A program made the translations under genes and the position numbers. Source: Leisingera methylohalidivorans DSM 14336 (GTDB lineage: Bacteria; Pseudomonadota; Alphaproteobacteria; Rhodobacterales; Rhodobacteraceae). Taken from it: a stretch of DNA of 64,000 bases. Numbering within the stretch: the first letter of the stretch is position 1; the number at the start of each line of letters is the position of its first letter. The stretch covers positions 3,772,838-3,836,837 of the forward strand of contig NC_023135.1 of assembly GCF_000511355.1 (NCBI RefSeq), given 5' to 3'. This document shows, in pieces, positions 28,324 to 36,523 of the stretch. The notes under the pieces are model-generated. The model worked only from the letters and a program-made list of their open reading frames with translations, was not told where the DNA came from and searched no databases.

Positions 28324-28357
28324 GCCGGCGCCTGGGGAAACCGGGCGCCGGCTTTTT
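28324..28357 (+). terminator. Hairpin terminator/attenuator between TRAP binding protein and permeases
   Basis: GCCGGCGCC (28324-28332) pairs with GGCGCCGGC (28344-28352), extended by further pairs, and is followed by TTTTT. Partial read-through here would give high binding-protein and low permease expression. Confidence 0.85.
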
Positions 28358-28374
28358 GATGGGGAGAGAGCAGC

Positions 28375-28872
28375 ATGTTACGGGTTTCGGATACGCTGGA
28401 CGGCATCAACCGGGGGCTGGCGCATGTGATACGCTGGCTGGCGCTGATCATGGTGCTGGTGCAGTTTGCCATTGTGGTCGGGCGCTATGTGTTCGGGGTG
28501 AATTCGATCGCCGCGCAGGAAAGCGTGCTGTACATGCATTCCACTCTGTTCATGCTGGCGGCCGGCTATACGCTGCTGGCCGACAAGCACGTCCGCGTCG
28601 ACGTGTTCTATGCGTCGGCCGCGCCGCGCACGAAACGGCGCATCGACATCTTCGGCCATTTGTTCCTGCTGCTGCCGTCGATGGCGGCGCTGACCTATTG
28701 GTCCTGGCCCTCGGTACGCAACTCCTGGGCCATCTTCGAGGGCCCAATTGCCGTTGGCGGCATCGAAGCCGTGTTCCTGCTGAAATCGCTGATCCCCGCC
28801 TTCTGCGTGCTGGTTATGCTGCAATCTGTATCCCTTCTGATCCGCCTGTTTTCGGAGAGAGCCCCCCAATGA
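28375..28872 (+). CDS. dctQ: TRAP transporter small permease (DctQ type)
   Basis: A 165-residue membrane protein with four hydrophobic helices and the typical DctQ segments VVGRYVFGVNSIAAQESVLYMH and YTLLADKHVRVDVFY. DctQ supports the large permease in sodium-driven uptake. It starts 65 nt after the binding-protein stop, past the terminator, and overlaps dctM by 4 nt (ATGA). Confidence 0.92.
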   Translation: MLRVSDTLDGINRGLAHVIRWLALIMVLVQFAIVVGRYVFGVNSIAAQESVLYMHSTLFMLAAGYTLLADKHVRVDVFYASAAPRTKRRIDIFGHLFLLLPSMAALTYWSWPSVRNSWAIFEGPIAVGGIEAVFLLKSLIPAFCVLVMLQSVSLLIRLFSERAPQ

Positions 28873-30419
28873 CCGAATATCTCGACCTGATCATGTTCGC
28901 GGCCCTGATGGCAGCGATCCTCATGGGGTTTCCGGTGGCCTTCTCGATCGCGGGCATCGCCATTCTGTTTGCCTATCTCGGCTGGGCTCTGGGGGTGATG
29001 GACATCACGTTGCTGGGCGCGCTCGGCCAGCGGGCCTTTGGCCTCATCAGCAACGAGGTGCTGATCGCCATTCCGCTGTTCGTGCTGATGGGCGCGATCC
29101 TGGAGAAAAGCCGCATCGCCGAAGAGCTTTTGGACACTATGGGGCGGCTGTTCGGCCAGCTCAAGGGCGGTCTTGGCATCTCGGTTGTGCTGGTGGGGGC
29201 ACTTCTTGCGGCCTCAACCGGCATTGTCGGCGCCACGGTTGTGGCGATGGGCATGATCGCCCTGCCCGCCATGCTGCGGGCAGGCTACGACCCGCGGGTC
29301 GCCTCGGGCATCGTCTGCACGGCCGGCACCCTGGGGCAGATCATTCCTCCCTCGACGCTGCTGATCATCCTCGCCGATGTGATGTCGAATGCCTATCAGC
29401 AGGCGCAGTACGAGCAGGGCAAATTCTCGGTCGAGGCACTGTCGGTGGGGCAATTCTTTGCCGCCGCCCTGATCCCCGGGCTGGTGCTGGTACTGCTGTA
29501 TCTTCTGTACATCCTGGTTCGCGGCCTCCTGCGCCCGCAGGACATGCCCTCGGCTCCGGCAGGGATGGCGCGGCCCAGCCGCGGCCAGGTGGTGCGCGCG
29601 GTGGTGCCGCCGATCCTGCTGATCTTTGCGGTGCTTGGCGCCATCCTGGGCGGCATTGCCACCCCGACCGAGGCGGCGTCGGTGGGCGGCATCGGCGCCC
29701 TGCTGATGGCGGGGGTGCGCGCAGGCGGCCCGGCCCGGCTGATCCTGCTGGGCGCGGCGGCGCTGATCCTGCTGGGCATCCTGTCCGGCCTGCATCCGGT
29801 CCGCCTGCAGCGCGGCGACCTCAGCAGCGGCGATTTTGCGGCGGGGCTATTCTATGCGCTGCTGGCTGCGGCCGGCGCGGTTGCGATTGCGGCGGCGCTG
29901 CGCAGCGGGTTGAAAAAGCGGATCCTGCACGAGGCAGTGACCTCAACCACCACGATGACGGCGATGATCTTTGCCACCATCCTGGCCGCGGGCATGTTCT
30001 CGCTGGTGTTCATCGGCCTTGGCGGCGAGGAGCGGGTCGCCCATATCCTCGGCAACATGCCGGGCGGCCCGACCGGCGCCCTGATCTTTTGCATGCTGTT
30101 CATCTTCGTGCTGGGCTTCTTTCTCGATTTCGTCGAGATCTCGGTCATCGTGCTGCCGCTGGTGACGCCGGCCCTGATCCTGATGGGGCATGACCCGGTC
30201 TGGCTGGGCATCCTGATCGCGATCAACCTGCAAACATCGTTCCTGACGCCGCCGTTCGGTTTCTCGCTGTTTTATCTGCGCGGCGCGGCGCCCAAGGAGG
30301 TCACCACCCGCCACATTTACAAGGGCGTGGTGCCGTTTATCGGCCTGCAGGCGCTGGGGGTGCTTCTGGTCTGGCTGATTCCCGGCCTGGCGACCTGGCT
30401 GCCGTCTGCAATCTTCTGA
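28869..30419 (+). CDS. dctM: TRAP transporter large permease (DctM type)
   Basis: A 516-residue membrane protein of the DctM family, the ion-coupled channel of the TRAP system. Visible blocks are GFPVAFSIAGIAILFAYLG, IPLFVLMGAILEKSRIAEEL, ASTGIVGATVVAMGMIALPAML, CTAGTLGQIIPPSTLLIILAD, GGIATPTEAASVG and the C-terminal LTPPFGFSLFYLRG. It is longer than minimal DctM proteins (about 425) because of an extra hydrophobic stretch around residues 280-340. It is the last gene of the operon. Confidence 0.93.
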   Translation: MTEYLDLIMFAALMAAILMGFPVAFSIAGIAILFAYLGWALGVMDITLLGALGQRAFGLISNEVLIAIPLFVLMGAILEKSRIAEELLDTMGRLFGQLKGGLGISVVLVGALLAASTGIVGATVVAMGMIALPAMLRAGYDPRVASGIVCTAGTLGQIIPPSTLLIILADVMSNAYQQAQYEQGKFSVEALSVGQFFAAALIPGLVLVLLYLLYILVRGLLRPQDMPSAPAGMARPSRGQVVRAVVPPILLIFAVLGAILGGIATPTEAASVGGIGALLMAGVRAGGPARLILLGAAALILLGILSGLHPVRLQRGDLSSGDFAAGLFYALLAAAGAVAIAAALRSGLKKRILHEAVTSTTTMTAMIFATILAAGMFSLVFIGLGGEERVAHILGNMPGGPTGALIFCMLFIFVLGFFLDFVEISVIVLPLVTPALILMGHDPVWLGILIAINLQTSFLTPPFGFSLFYLRGAAPKEVTTRHIYKGVVPFIGLQALGVLLVWLIPGLATWLPSAIF

Positions 30420-30422
30420 CAC

Positions 30423-30494
30423 CAGGCGCCTTTCCCGCGCCACCCATCCCGGCCAGCGGCATCCGGGTTGGGCGTGCCTGGGAAACGGCGCCTG
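30423..30494. terminator. 72-nt imperfect inverted repeat at convergent gene ends
   Basis: CAGGCGCC (30423-30430) is complementary to GGCGCCTG (30487-30494). Inside, TTTCCC/GGGAAA and CCCGG/CCGGG continue the pairing, so nearly the whole gap between dctM and the VOC gene folds into one long interrupted stem. It is likely a bidirectional transcription end, without a strong T-run. Confidence 0.55.
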
Positions 30495-30496
30495 CG

Positions 30497-31183
30497 CTAG
30501 GAGATTTCCAAACCCAGGAACGCGGGGCTTTGCCGCAACTGCGCACCGGCAATATGCTGAAATTCCAAAGTGGTATAAGGACGCCGCCACAGCCATTCGC
30601 GGTTCGCCACGGCCCGCAAATCCGGGTCCGGCGGCGTTTCGTCTGTGAAGGCCAGAAAATGCAGGTCGAACCCGAATTCCGTAACATCCTGCACCGACAA
30701 CAGCTTCATATCAGAATGTGCCGGAATTTCGGCGGCGATGTCCCCGGTGCGCAAGGTGATTTGGCCGATATGCGCCCCGCCGCCTAGCGGCAGCGCTGCA
30801 TCGCCTGCCCCGTCAGGCCGGCTGCCGGCAAAATCATGCTGCAGCAGCTCAATCGCATATCCTTCGGGATCATGCAGGTGCGCCATATAGCCGATATCGC
30901 GGAACTGATGCGGGGCGGGGACCTCAACTCCTTTACGCCGCAGCTGTTCGCAGGCGGTGTCCAAATCGGGCAGACAGATCCCGATCTTCCAATACCGCTC
31001 ATCCCGCTTGTGCGGAACCTGGACACCGCCGGGCAGCAGGATCAGGTCTGCATCCTGACCTGCATAACCTGCACGCCAGGCCTCGCCTTCAGCCTGAACC
31101 TCCATGCCGAACACATCCGCGTAGAACCCAGCGAGCCGCTCAGGGTTCTGCACCCGCAGCCGCAAGCCGGACAGCCGTTTCAC
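30497..31183 (-). CDS. VOC family (glyoxalase/dioxygenase-like) protein
   Basis: A 228-residue protein with vicinal-oxygen-chelate modules: RLRVQNPERLAGFYADVFGMEV and HLHDPEGYAIELLQHDF form a first beta-alpha-beta pair, and a second, less regular half begins at HIGQITLRTGDI. The metal-type residues (His/Glu at DPEGYAIELLQ) are present in the first half. I chose the GTG at 31183, which overlaps the crotonase stop (GTGA) and has GAGGA 7 nt upstream. It is the last gene of an SDR-crotonase-VOC operon; the reaction (dioxygenase, epimerase or lyase) cannot be told. Confidence 0.8.
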   Translation of the reverse strand: MKRLSGLRLRVQNPERLAGFYADVFGMEVQAEGEAWRAGYAGQDADLILLPGGVQVPHKRDERYWKIGICLPDLDTACEQLRRKGVEVPAPHQFRDIGYMAHLHDPEGYAIELLQHDFAGSRPDGAGDAALPLGGGAHIGQITLRTGDIAAEIPAHSDMKLLSVQDVTEFGFDLHFLAFTDETPPDPDLRAVANREWLWRRPYTTLEFQHIAGAQLRQSPAFLGLEIS

Positions 31184-31791
31184 CGGCACATCCTCAATAT
31201 CCCGGCCGCAATCTCCGGTCGGGCCTCCAAGGAATGCGCCAGCAGATCCTGCGCCGTATCCATCAGCGCGTCTGGTTCCACGATCCGGTCGACCAGGCCA
31301 TAGTTGCAGGCTTCCTGCGCGGAGATTTTCTGCCCGGCCGCCAGGATCATCTTGGTGCGGGCAGGTCCGATCAGCGCCGCCATGCGCCCGGCATCCGAGG
31401 GCTGCGGCAAGTAGCCAAGCTTCATCACCGGGTAGAAAAATTTGGCCGAGGCCACTGCAATGCGAATATCGCAAGCCAGTACCATGCCATTGGCACCGCC
31501 AGCCAAAGTGCCATTCAGCGCCGCAACTTTCAGACAGGGAATTGAAGCCATCGCATTCGACAACCGCTCCCACACCGGCGAGGTCGCCAGGCCCGCCCGC
31601 GCCTCGTCCAAGTCAGCACCCGCGCTGAACACCTTGCCGGTTCCGGTCAGGATCAATCCGCGGGCCTGCTGCGCGCGTTCGGCGATTTCAGCCAGTTCGG
31701 TCAGCATCGCTTCGGTCAGCGAATTCGCCTTGTCAGGGCGGTTGATGGTGATGGTCCACAGGCCGTTCTGCGCAATCTCCAGATCAATCAT
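31180..31791 (-). CDS. Enoyl-CoA hydratase/isomerase (crotonase) family protein
   Basis: A 203-residue crotonase-fold protein. WTITINRPDKANSLTEAML, the first oxyanion-hole region GKVFSAGADLDE and the second LAGGANGMVLACDIRIA are conserved. It is about 55 residues shorter than typical family members and ends soon after the region EACNYGLVDRIV, lacking most of the C-terminal trimerisation helices. It still looks intact, since its stop overlaps the next start. The catalytic Glu pair of classic hydratases is not obvious, so it may be an isomerase or a thioesterase-like variant. The start at 31791 overlaps the SDR stop (ATGA). Confidence 0.82.
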   Translation of the reverse strand: MIDLEIAQNGLWTITINRPDKANSLTEAMLTELAEIAERAQQARGLILTGTGKVFSAGADLDEARAGLATSPVWERLSNAMASIPCLKVAALNGTLAGGANGMVLACDIRIAVASAKFFYPVMKLGYLPQPSDAGRMAALIGPARTKMILAAGQKISAQEACNYGLVDRIVEPDALMDTAQDLLAHSLEARPEIAAGILRMCR

Positions 31792-32537
31792 GCCAGGCCA
31801 ACCCGCTGGCGGATGCTGTCCTCGCGCAGAGAAACTTCCAAGCCGATGCAATCGTCCGCATCATCCGTGCACATCCACATCAGCGTCCGCGCGGGCCATT
31901 CGGCAGGGATATGGTCTTCCCATTCCAGCTCACTCACCGGGTTGATGCCGCTGGTCTTGATGTCGCGCTGCATCCGAGTTGCGACCGTGCCCGGCGACAG
32001 TCCCATGGCGCGGATACCGTTGGCGCGCTCTTCCAGGTCCAGTGCTTTGGTCAGCATTGCCGCGCCTGCTTTTGACGAACAGTATGCGCTCCAGCCCTCC
32101 AGCGCATGGTGCGCCGCGCCCGAACTGACGGTGATTATGGTGCCGCCGCCCGCCGCCTTCATCAGCGGCAGCGCCGCCCGCATTCCGTTGAACACCCCGG
32201 TCAGATTGATATCAATCAGCTTGCTCCAGTCGCCGGGCTCCGCCTCTGCCAATCGCGCAATAGGCTCGATCACACCAGCGTTATTGATCAATATATCCAG
32301 GCTGCCGAAGTGCTGATGCGCCTTGACCAACGCGTCCTCCACCGCCGCATAGTCTGATACATCGCAGGTAAAGGTCAGCGTATTTCCGCCGATCTCCTCC
32401 GCTAGCTCCCGCAGCGCCTCCCCGCTCCTTGCCAACAAGGCCAGGTTGGCTCCGGCAGCGGCAAAAACCCGGGCGGTATCTGCCCCGATCCCGCGGCTGG
32501 CGCCTGTAATTGCAACTGTTTTTCCATTGAAATCCAT
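31788..32537 (-). CDS. Short-chain dehydrogenase/reductase
   Basis: A 249-residue classical SDR. The cofactor motif TGASRGIG is at residues 11-18, NNAG follows at about 88, and the catalytic Ser is in VSSGAAHHALEG with YxxxK as YCSSK. A C-terminal extension (EWPARTLMWMCTDDADDCIGLEVSLRED) matches a subgroup often annotated simply as SDR family oxidoreductase. It heads the SDR-crotonase-VOC operon, and the start at 32537 (MDFNGKTVAITG) is unambiguous. Substrate unknown. Confidence 0.9.
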   Translation of the reverse strand: MDFNGKTVAITGASRGIGADTARVFAAAGANLALLARSGEALRELAEEIGGNTLTFTCDVSDYAAVEDALVKAHQHFGSLDILINNAGVIEPIARLAEAEPGDWSKLIDINLTGVFNGMRAALPLMKAAGGGTIITVSSGAAHHALEGWSAYCSSKAGAAMLTKALDLEERANGIRAMGLSPGTVATRMQRDIKTSGINPVSELEWEDHIPAEWPARTLMWMCTDDADDCIGLEVSLREDSIRQRVGLA

Positions 32538-32672
32538 CCGCCGTCCCTCCAAGTGGCTCCTGACCCAAGTGGTAAAGCGGTTAAGGGGAACGGTCCAGCC
32601 CAAGGCCCCCTTGACGACACCGTCCGCCGGGCCGACGATGATTTCAATTATCTCACTGAGAAAGGTTCTCAT

Positions 32673-34196
32673 ATGTCCGTTATTATTGCACGCAGCGGCG
32701 TTGCAGCAGCAATTTTTGTTGTATCCGCCCAAGGTGCCCTGGCCGATCTGAGTGCCCAGGACGTCTGGGCTGACTGGAAGGCGTATCTGACCAGCACCGG
32801 TTACACCGTTTCCGGCACTGAAGCTGTTTCAGGCAGTACCCTGACCGTCTCCGATGTCTCGATGGTCATGCCGATCCCCGAAGAGGACGGTTCCGGCACG
32901 GTGAGCTTCCCGGAGATCCAGTTTGTGGAAAACGGCGATGGCACTGTCAATGTGCTGCTGCCTGCGGAATTTCCTTTGGGCTTCAAATTTTCAGGCGAAG
33001 GCGAGAGCTTTGCGGGCAAACTGATTTACGCCCATGACGGCGCTCCGATGAAGGTGTCGGGCGACGCCGAAAGCATGAAATATGATTACACCTCCTCCAA
33101 GGTCACCATGACTCTGGACGAGCTGACTGCAGATGGTGAGGCTGTGCCCGCGGACGTGGCGAATGTTGAGATCGTCATGAACGACGTTGCCACACAAACC
33201 GTTATGAAGATCGCTGGCGCGCGCAACTATGACCAGGCGCTGACTGCCTCCAGCCTCAGCTATGACATGGGTTTCAACGATCCGGAAAGCAACGGCACAG
33301 GCTCTTTCAAGGGCGCCCTGCAAGGTCTGAGCTTTACAGGCACCAGCACCGTGCCCGCCAACCTGGAAGGCCCCGACATGGCGGCGCTTCTGCGGGCCGG
33401 TTTTGCATTTGACGGCACCTTCTCCTTCACCGGCGGCAACGGTGCAGTATCCGGTGCGGACGGCAGCGAGAACTTCGCCATGGAGAGCAATTCCCAAGGC
33501 GGGTCGATCGCGGTGGCGATGGACAGGCAGCATATGACCTATGATGTGTCCCAGATCGGCACCAATGTGAATATCTCCGGATCCGAGATCCCCTTCCCGC
33601 TGGCGCTGAGCATGGCCGAGACCGGTTTTAAACTGATGATGCCGCTCGCTAAATCCGAGGAAGAGCAGGATTTTGCCCTCGGCATTACCCTGCGCGACTT
33701 TGCGGTTCCGGACATGCTATGGGGCATGGTCGACCCGACCGGCCAGTTGCCGCATGATCCGGCCACTGTGGTGCTGGACCTTGCCGGCAAAGGCAAAGTG
33801 CTGTTCGACCTGTTCGACCCGGAAGCCATGGAAGCCGTGGAATCGGGTGATGAGCAGCCGGGTGAGCTGAATGCACTGACCGTGAAGCAGCTGCAGGTCT
33901 CCGCAGCGGGCGCCGAGCTGACCGGCACCGGCAGCTTCACCTTCAACAACGAGGACCTCGTCAGCTTTGACGGCATGCCTGCCCCGTCGGGTGAGGCTGA
34001 CCTTAAACTGACCGGCGCCAACACCCTGATCGACAAGCTGATCGGGATGGGCCTGATGTCTGATAGCGACGCCATGGGCGCGCGGATGATGATGGGCATG
34101 CTGGCCGTGCCAGGCGAGGGTGAGGACACCCTGACTTCGAAGATTGCGATCTCCGAGGACGGCCAGATCCACGCCAATGGCCAGCGCATCAAATAG
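32673..34196 (+). CDS. DUF2125 family secreted protein
   Basis: A 507-residue predicted periplasmic or outer-membrane-associated protein. A signal peptide (residues 1-24, cleavage near GALA|DL) precedes a long, acidic, beta-rich domain matching the alphaproteobacterial DUF2125 family. Function is unknown; some members resemble AsmA-like lipid-handling folds. It is monocistronic, with a strong terminator just downstream. The start at 32673 begins the signal peptide; the frame is open upstream without similarity. Confidence 0.8.
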   Translation: MSVIIARSGVAAAIFVVSAQGALADLSAQDVWADWKAYLTSTGYTVSGTEAVSGSTLTVSDVSMVMPIPEEDGSGTVSFPEIQFVENGDGTVNVLLPAEFPLGFKFSGEGESFAGKLIYAHDGAPMKVSGDAESMKYDYTSSKVTMTLDELTADGEAVPADVANVEIVMNDVATQTVMKIAGARNYDQALTASSLSYDMGFNDPESNGTGSFKGALQGLSFTGTSTVPANLEGPDMAALLRAGFAFDGTFSFTGGNGAVSGADGSENFAMESNSQGGSIAVAMDRQHMTYDVSQIGTNVNISGSEIPFPLALSMAETGFKLMMPLAKSEEEQDFALGITLRDFAVPDMLWGMVDPTGQLPHDPATVVLDLAGKGKVLFDLFDPEAMEAVESGDEQPGELNALTVKQLQVSAAGAELTGTGSFTFNNEDLVSFDGMPAPSGEADLKLTGANTLIDKLIGMGLMSDSDAMGARMMMGMLAVPGEGEDTLTSKIAISEDGQIHANGQRIK

Positions 34197-34221
34197 CCGC
34201 CAAATTTCTGACAGCTATTGC

Positions 34222-34251
34222 AAAGGGGCCGCCGCGGGCGGTCCCTTTTTT
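34222..34251 (+). terminator. Intrinsic terminator after the DUF2125 gene
   Basis: AAAGGGGCCGCC (34222-34233) and GGCGGTCCCTTT (34237-34248) form a 12-bp stem with one G-T pair and a 3-nt loop, followed by TTTTTT. Confidence 0.9.
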
Positions 34252-34318
34252 GCTGCCCGCCCTTGCGGCAAGCCGCATCACTGGATAGCTCTTTAAGGGA
34301 GCAGAACAGAAGGTGCCC

Positions 34319-35665
34319 ATGACCCAGTCCCCCGAAGCGCTTTGCCACGCCCTGATTGATGCCGCCCGCAAGGCAGGCGCGGATGCCGCCGATGCCATGG
34401 CGGCAGAGGGCAGTTCTCTCAGCATCGAAGTCCGGACCGGCAAGCTGGAGCACGCAGAGCGCTCCGAGGGCACCGATCTGGGCCTGCGTGTATTTGTGGG
34501 CAAGCGGCAGGCGCTGGTTTCTTCATCGGACATGCGCCCGGAAACCATCACGGCGATGGCCGAGCGCGCAGCTGCCATGGCCAAGGAAGCACCCGAGGAC
34601 CCTTATGCAGGCCTTGCCGAACCGTCGCAGCTGGCCAAGAACTGGAATCTGGCGGCGCTGGAACTGGAAGACCCCAGTGGAGAGCCGGAACCCTCTGCCC
34701 TCCAGTCTGACGCACTGGCGGCCGAAGCCGCCTGTCAGGAAATCGACGGTATAACCCAAGTGCAATCCGCAGCGGCGGGTTATGGCCGCCACGTTGTGCA
34801 TATGGCCGCGACCAATGGTTTTTCCGGCGGCTACCATCGTACCGGCCGGTCACTTTCCTGCACCGGTATCGCAGGCAGCGGCTCAGGCATGGAGCGTGAC
34901 CACGACGGGGATTCCCGCACCTTTCAGGCCGATCTGCGCAGCGCCCGGGACATTGGCCGCACCGCCGGTGAACGCGCCGTTGCCCGGCTGGGCGCCCGCA
35001 AGCCCAAGACCGGCAGTTTTCCGGTGTTGTTTGACGAGCGTATATCTTCGTCTCTGATCGGCCACTTGCTGTCTGCGGCCAATGGTGCCGCGATCGCCCG
35101 CGGCTCCTCTTGGCTGAAGGATTCACTGGGTGAACAGGTTTTGCCCGACACCCTGTCCATTATTGAAGATCCGCACCGGCCGCGCATTTCCGGTTCCCGC
35201 CCCTTTGACGGAGAAGGGCTGCCCACCCGCAAGCGCACCGTGGTCGACAACGGCGTGCTGACCGGCTGGACGCTGGACCTCGCCTCGGCCCGAAAACTAG
35301 GACTGGAAAGCACCGGCAACGCCGCCCGGGGTATCGGCGGGGTGCCCTCGCCCGCGACCTGGAACCTTGCGCTGACTGAAGGAGAAGCCAGCCGCGAGGA
35401 TCTCCTTGGGCAGATGGGCACTGGCCTCCTGGTGACTTCGATGATCGGATCCACCATCAATCCCAACACCGGTGATTATTCCCGCGGGGCCTCGGGTTTC
35501 TGGGTGGAAAACGGCGAGATCGCCTACCCGGTCAATGAATGCACCATCGCGGGCAACCTGCTGGATATGCTGCGCCGGATCGTTCCCGCCAATGACGCGC
35601 GCCGGCACCTCTCGACCGTAGTGCCGTCACTGCTGATCGAAGGAATGACCCTTGCCGGCAACTGA
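34319..35665 (+). CDS. pmbA: TldD/PmbA family protein (PmbA-like)
   Basis: A 448-residue PmbA/TldE-type protein. TldD and PmbA form a heterodimeric metalloprotease that trims peptides such as microcins and CcdA; PmbA itself lacks the zinc motif. Family blocks are ADAADAMAAEGSSLSIEVRTGKLEHAERSE near the start and FPVLFDERISSSLIGHLLSAANG, GNAARGIGG, MIGSTINPNTGDYSRGASGFWVENGEI toward the end. No tldD is present in this window. The ATG at 34319 follows AGAAGG; a GTG two codons upstream is the alternative. It overlaps the next gene by 14 nt. Confidence 0.92.
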   Translation: MTQSPEALCHALIDAARKAGADAADAMAAEGSSLSIEVRTGKLEHAERSEGTDLGLRVFVGKRQALVSSSDMRPETITAMAERAAAMAKEAPEDPYAGLAEPSQLAKNWNLAALELEDPSGEPEPSALQSDALAAEAACQEIDGITQVQSAAAGYGRHVVHMAATNGFSGGYHRTGRSLSCTGIAGSGSGMERDHDGDSRTFQADLRSARDIGRTAGERAVARLGARKPKTGSFPVLFDERISSSLIGHLLSAANGAAIARGSSWLKDSLGEQVLPDTLSIIEDPHRPRISGSRPFDGEGLPTRKRTVVDNGVLTGWTLDLASARKLGLESTGNAARGIGGVPSPATWNLALTEGEASREDLLGQMGTGLLVTSMIGSTINPNTGDYSRGASGFWVENGEIAYPVNECTIAGNLLDMLRRIVPANDARRHLSTVVPSLLIEGMTLAGN

Positions 35666-36461
35666 CCTTTCTCTGCTTGTAAAAGCGGCGGAACAGGCCG
35701 GCGATATTGCCTGCCGTTTTTCTGGCCCCGCAGCCAAGCGCTGGGACAAGCCGGGCGGCGCTGGTCCCGTGACCGAAGCCGACCTGGAAGTCAATGCTAT
35801 GCTCGAAGACCTGCTGCAGCGCGCGCGGCCCGGCTATGGCTGGCTGTCTGAGGAAAGCGAAGACAATGACGCGCGGCTGCTGCGCGAAAAGGTCTTCATC
35901 ATCGACCCCATCGACGGCACCCGCAGCTTTGCCGAAGGCTCCCGCACCTGGGCGCATTCCATTGCCGTCGCTGAACACGGCGAGGTGACCGCCGCCGTGA
36001 TCTACCTGCCGCAGCGGGAGCTGATGTACACAGCCGCCAAGGGACAGGGGGCGGATTGCAACGGCGGCCCGATTCATGTGTCCCGCGCCACGGATCTCTC
36101 CCGTACTGAAGTGCTTGCCGCCAAACCCAACCTGCAGGCCCATCACTGGCTTGGCGGCAGCCCGCCCGCATTTATCTGCAGCTACCGGCCCTCGCTTGCC
36201 TACCGGCTGGCCAAGGTGGCGGACGGCCGTTTCGGCGCCATGCTGACTCTGCGTCCCAGTTGGGAATGGGACATCGCGGCTGGCGATCTGCTGATACGTG
36301 AGGCCGGCGGCATCCTTACGGACCGAGCCGGCAGACCCCTGCGGTTTAACAATCCGCATCCGCATCTGAACGGTGTGATCGCCGGTAATTCGGCGCTGCA
36401 GGCTTCGCTGCTGGCGGCGCTGGACCCGATCGGCCCTGGAACCGCTGGACATCTAACCTGA
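35652..36461 (+). CDS. Inositol monophosphatase family protein (CysQ-like 3'(2'),5'-bisphosphate nucleotidase)
   Basis: A 269-residue Mg2+-dependent phosphatase of the IMPase/CysQ superfamily. Metal sites are seen in LSEESED (Glu) and IIDPIDGTRSFAEG (Asp-Asp), and the third in SWEWDIAAGDLLIREAGG. Relatives dephosphorylate 3'-phosphoadenosine 5'-phosphate or inositol monophosphate. Translation appears to begin at a TTG (35652) inside the pmbA 3' end; the frame has no better start before the first conserved block. The order pmbA-IMPase-waaA-lpxK implies a shared transcript. Confidence 0.85.
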   Translation: MPATDLSLLVKAAEQAGDIACRFSGPAAKRWDKPGGAGPVTEADLEVNAMLEDLLQRARPGYGWLSEESEDNDARLLREKVFIIDPIDGTRSFAEGSRTWAHSIAVAEHGEVTAAVIYLPQRELMYTAAKGQGADCNGGPIHVSRATDLSRTEVLAAKPNLQAHHWLGGSPPAFICSYRPSLAYRLAKVADGRFGAMLTLRPSWEWDIAAGDLLIREAGGILTDRAGRPLRFNNPHPHLNGVIAGNSALQASLLAALDPIGPGTAGHLT

Positions 36462-36523
36462 GCGGCCTTAAGCGGCAGCAGCAGCGCCATCGTCACGCGC
36501 AAATTTATCACAGACAAACCCGC

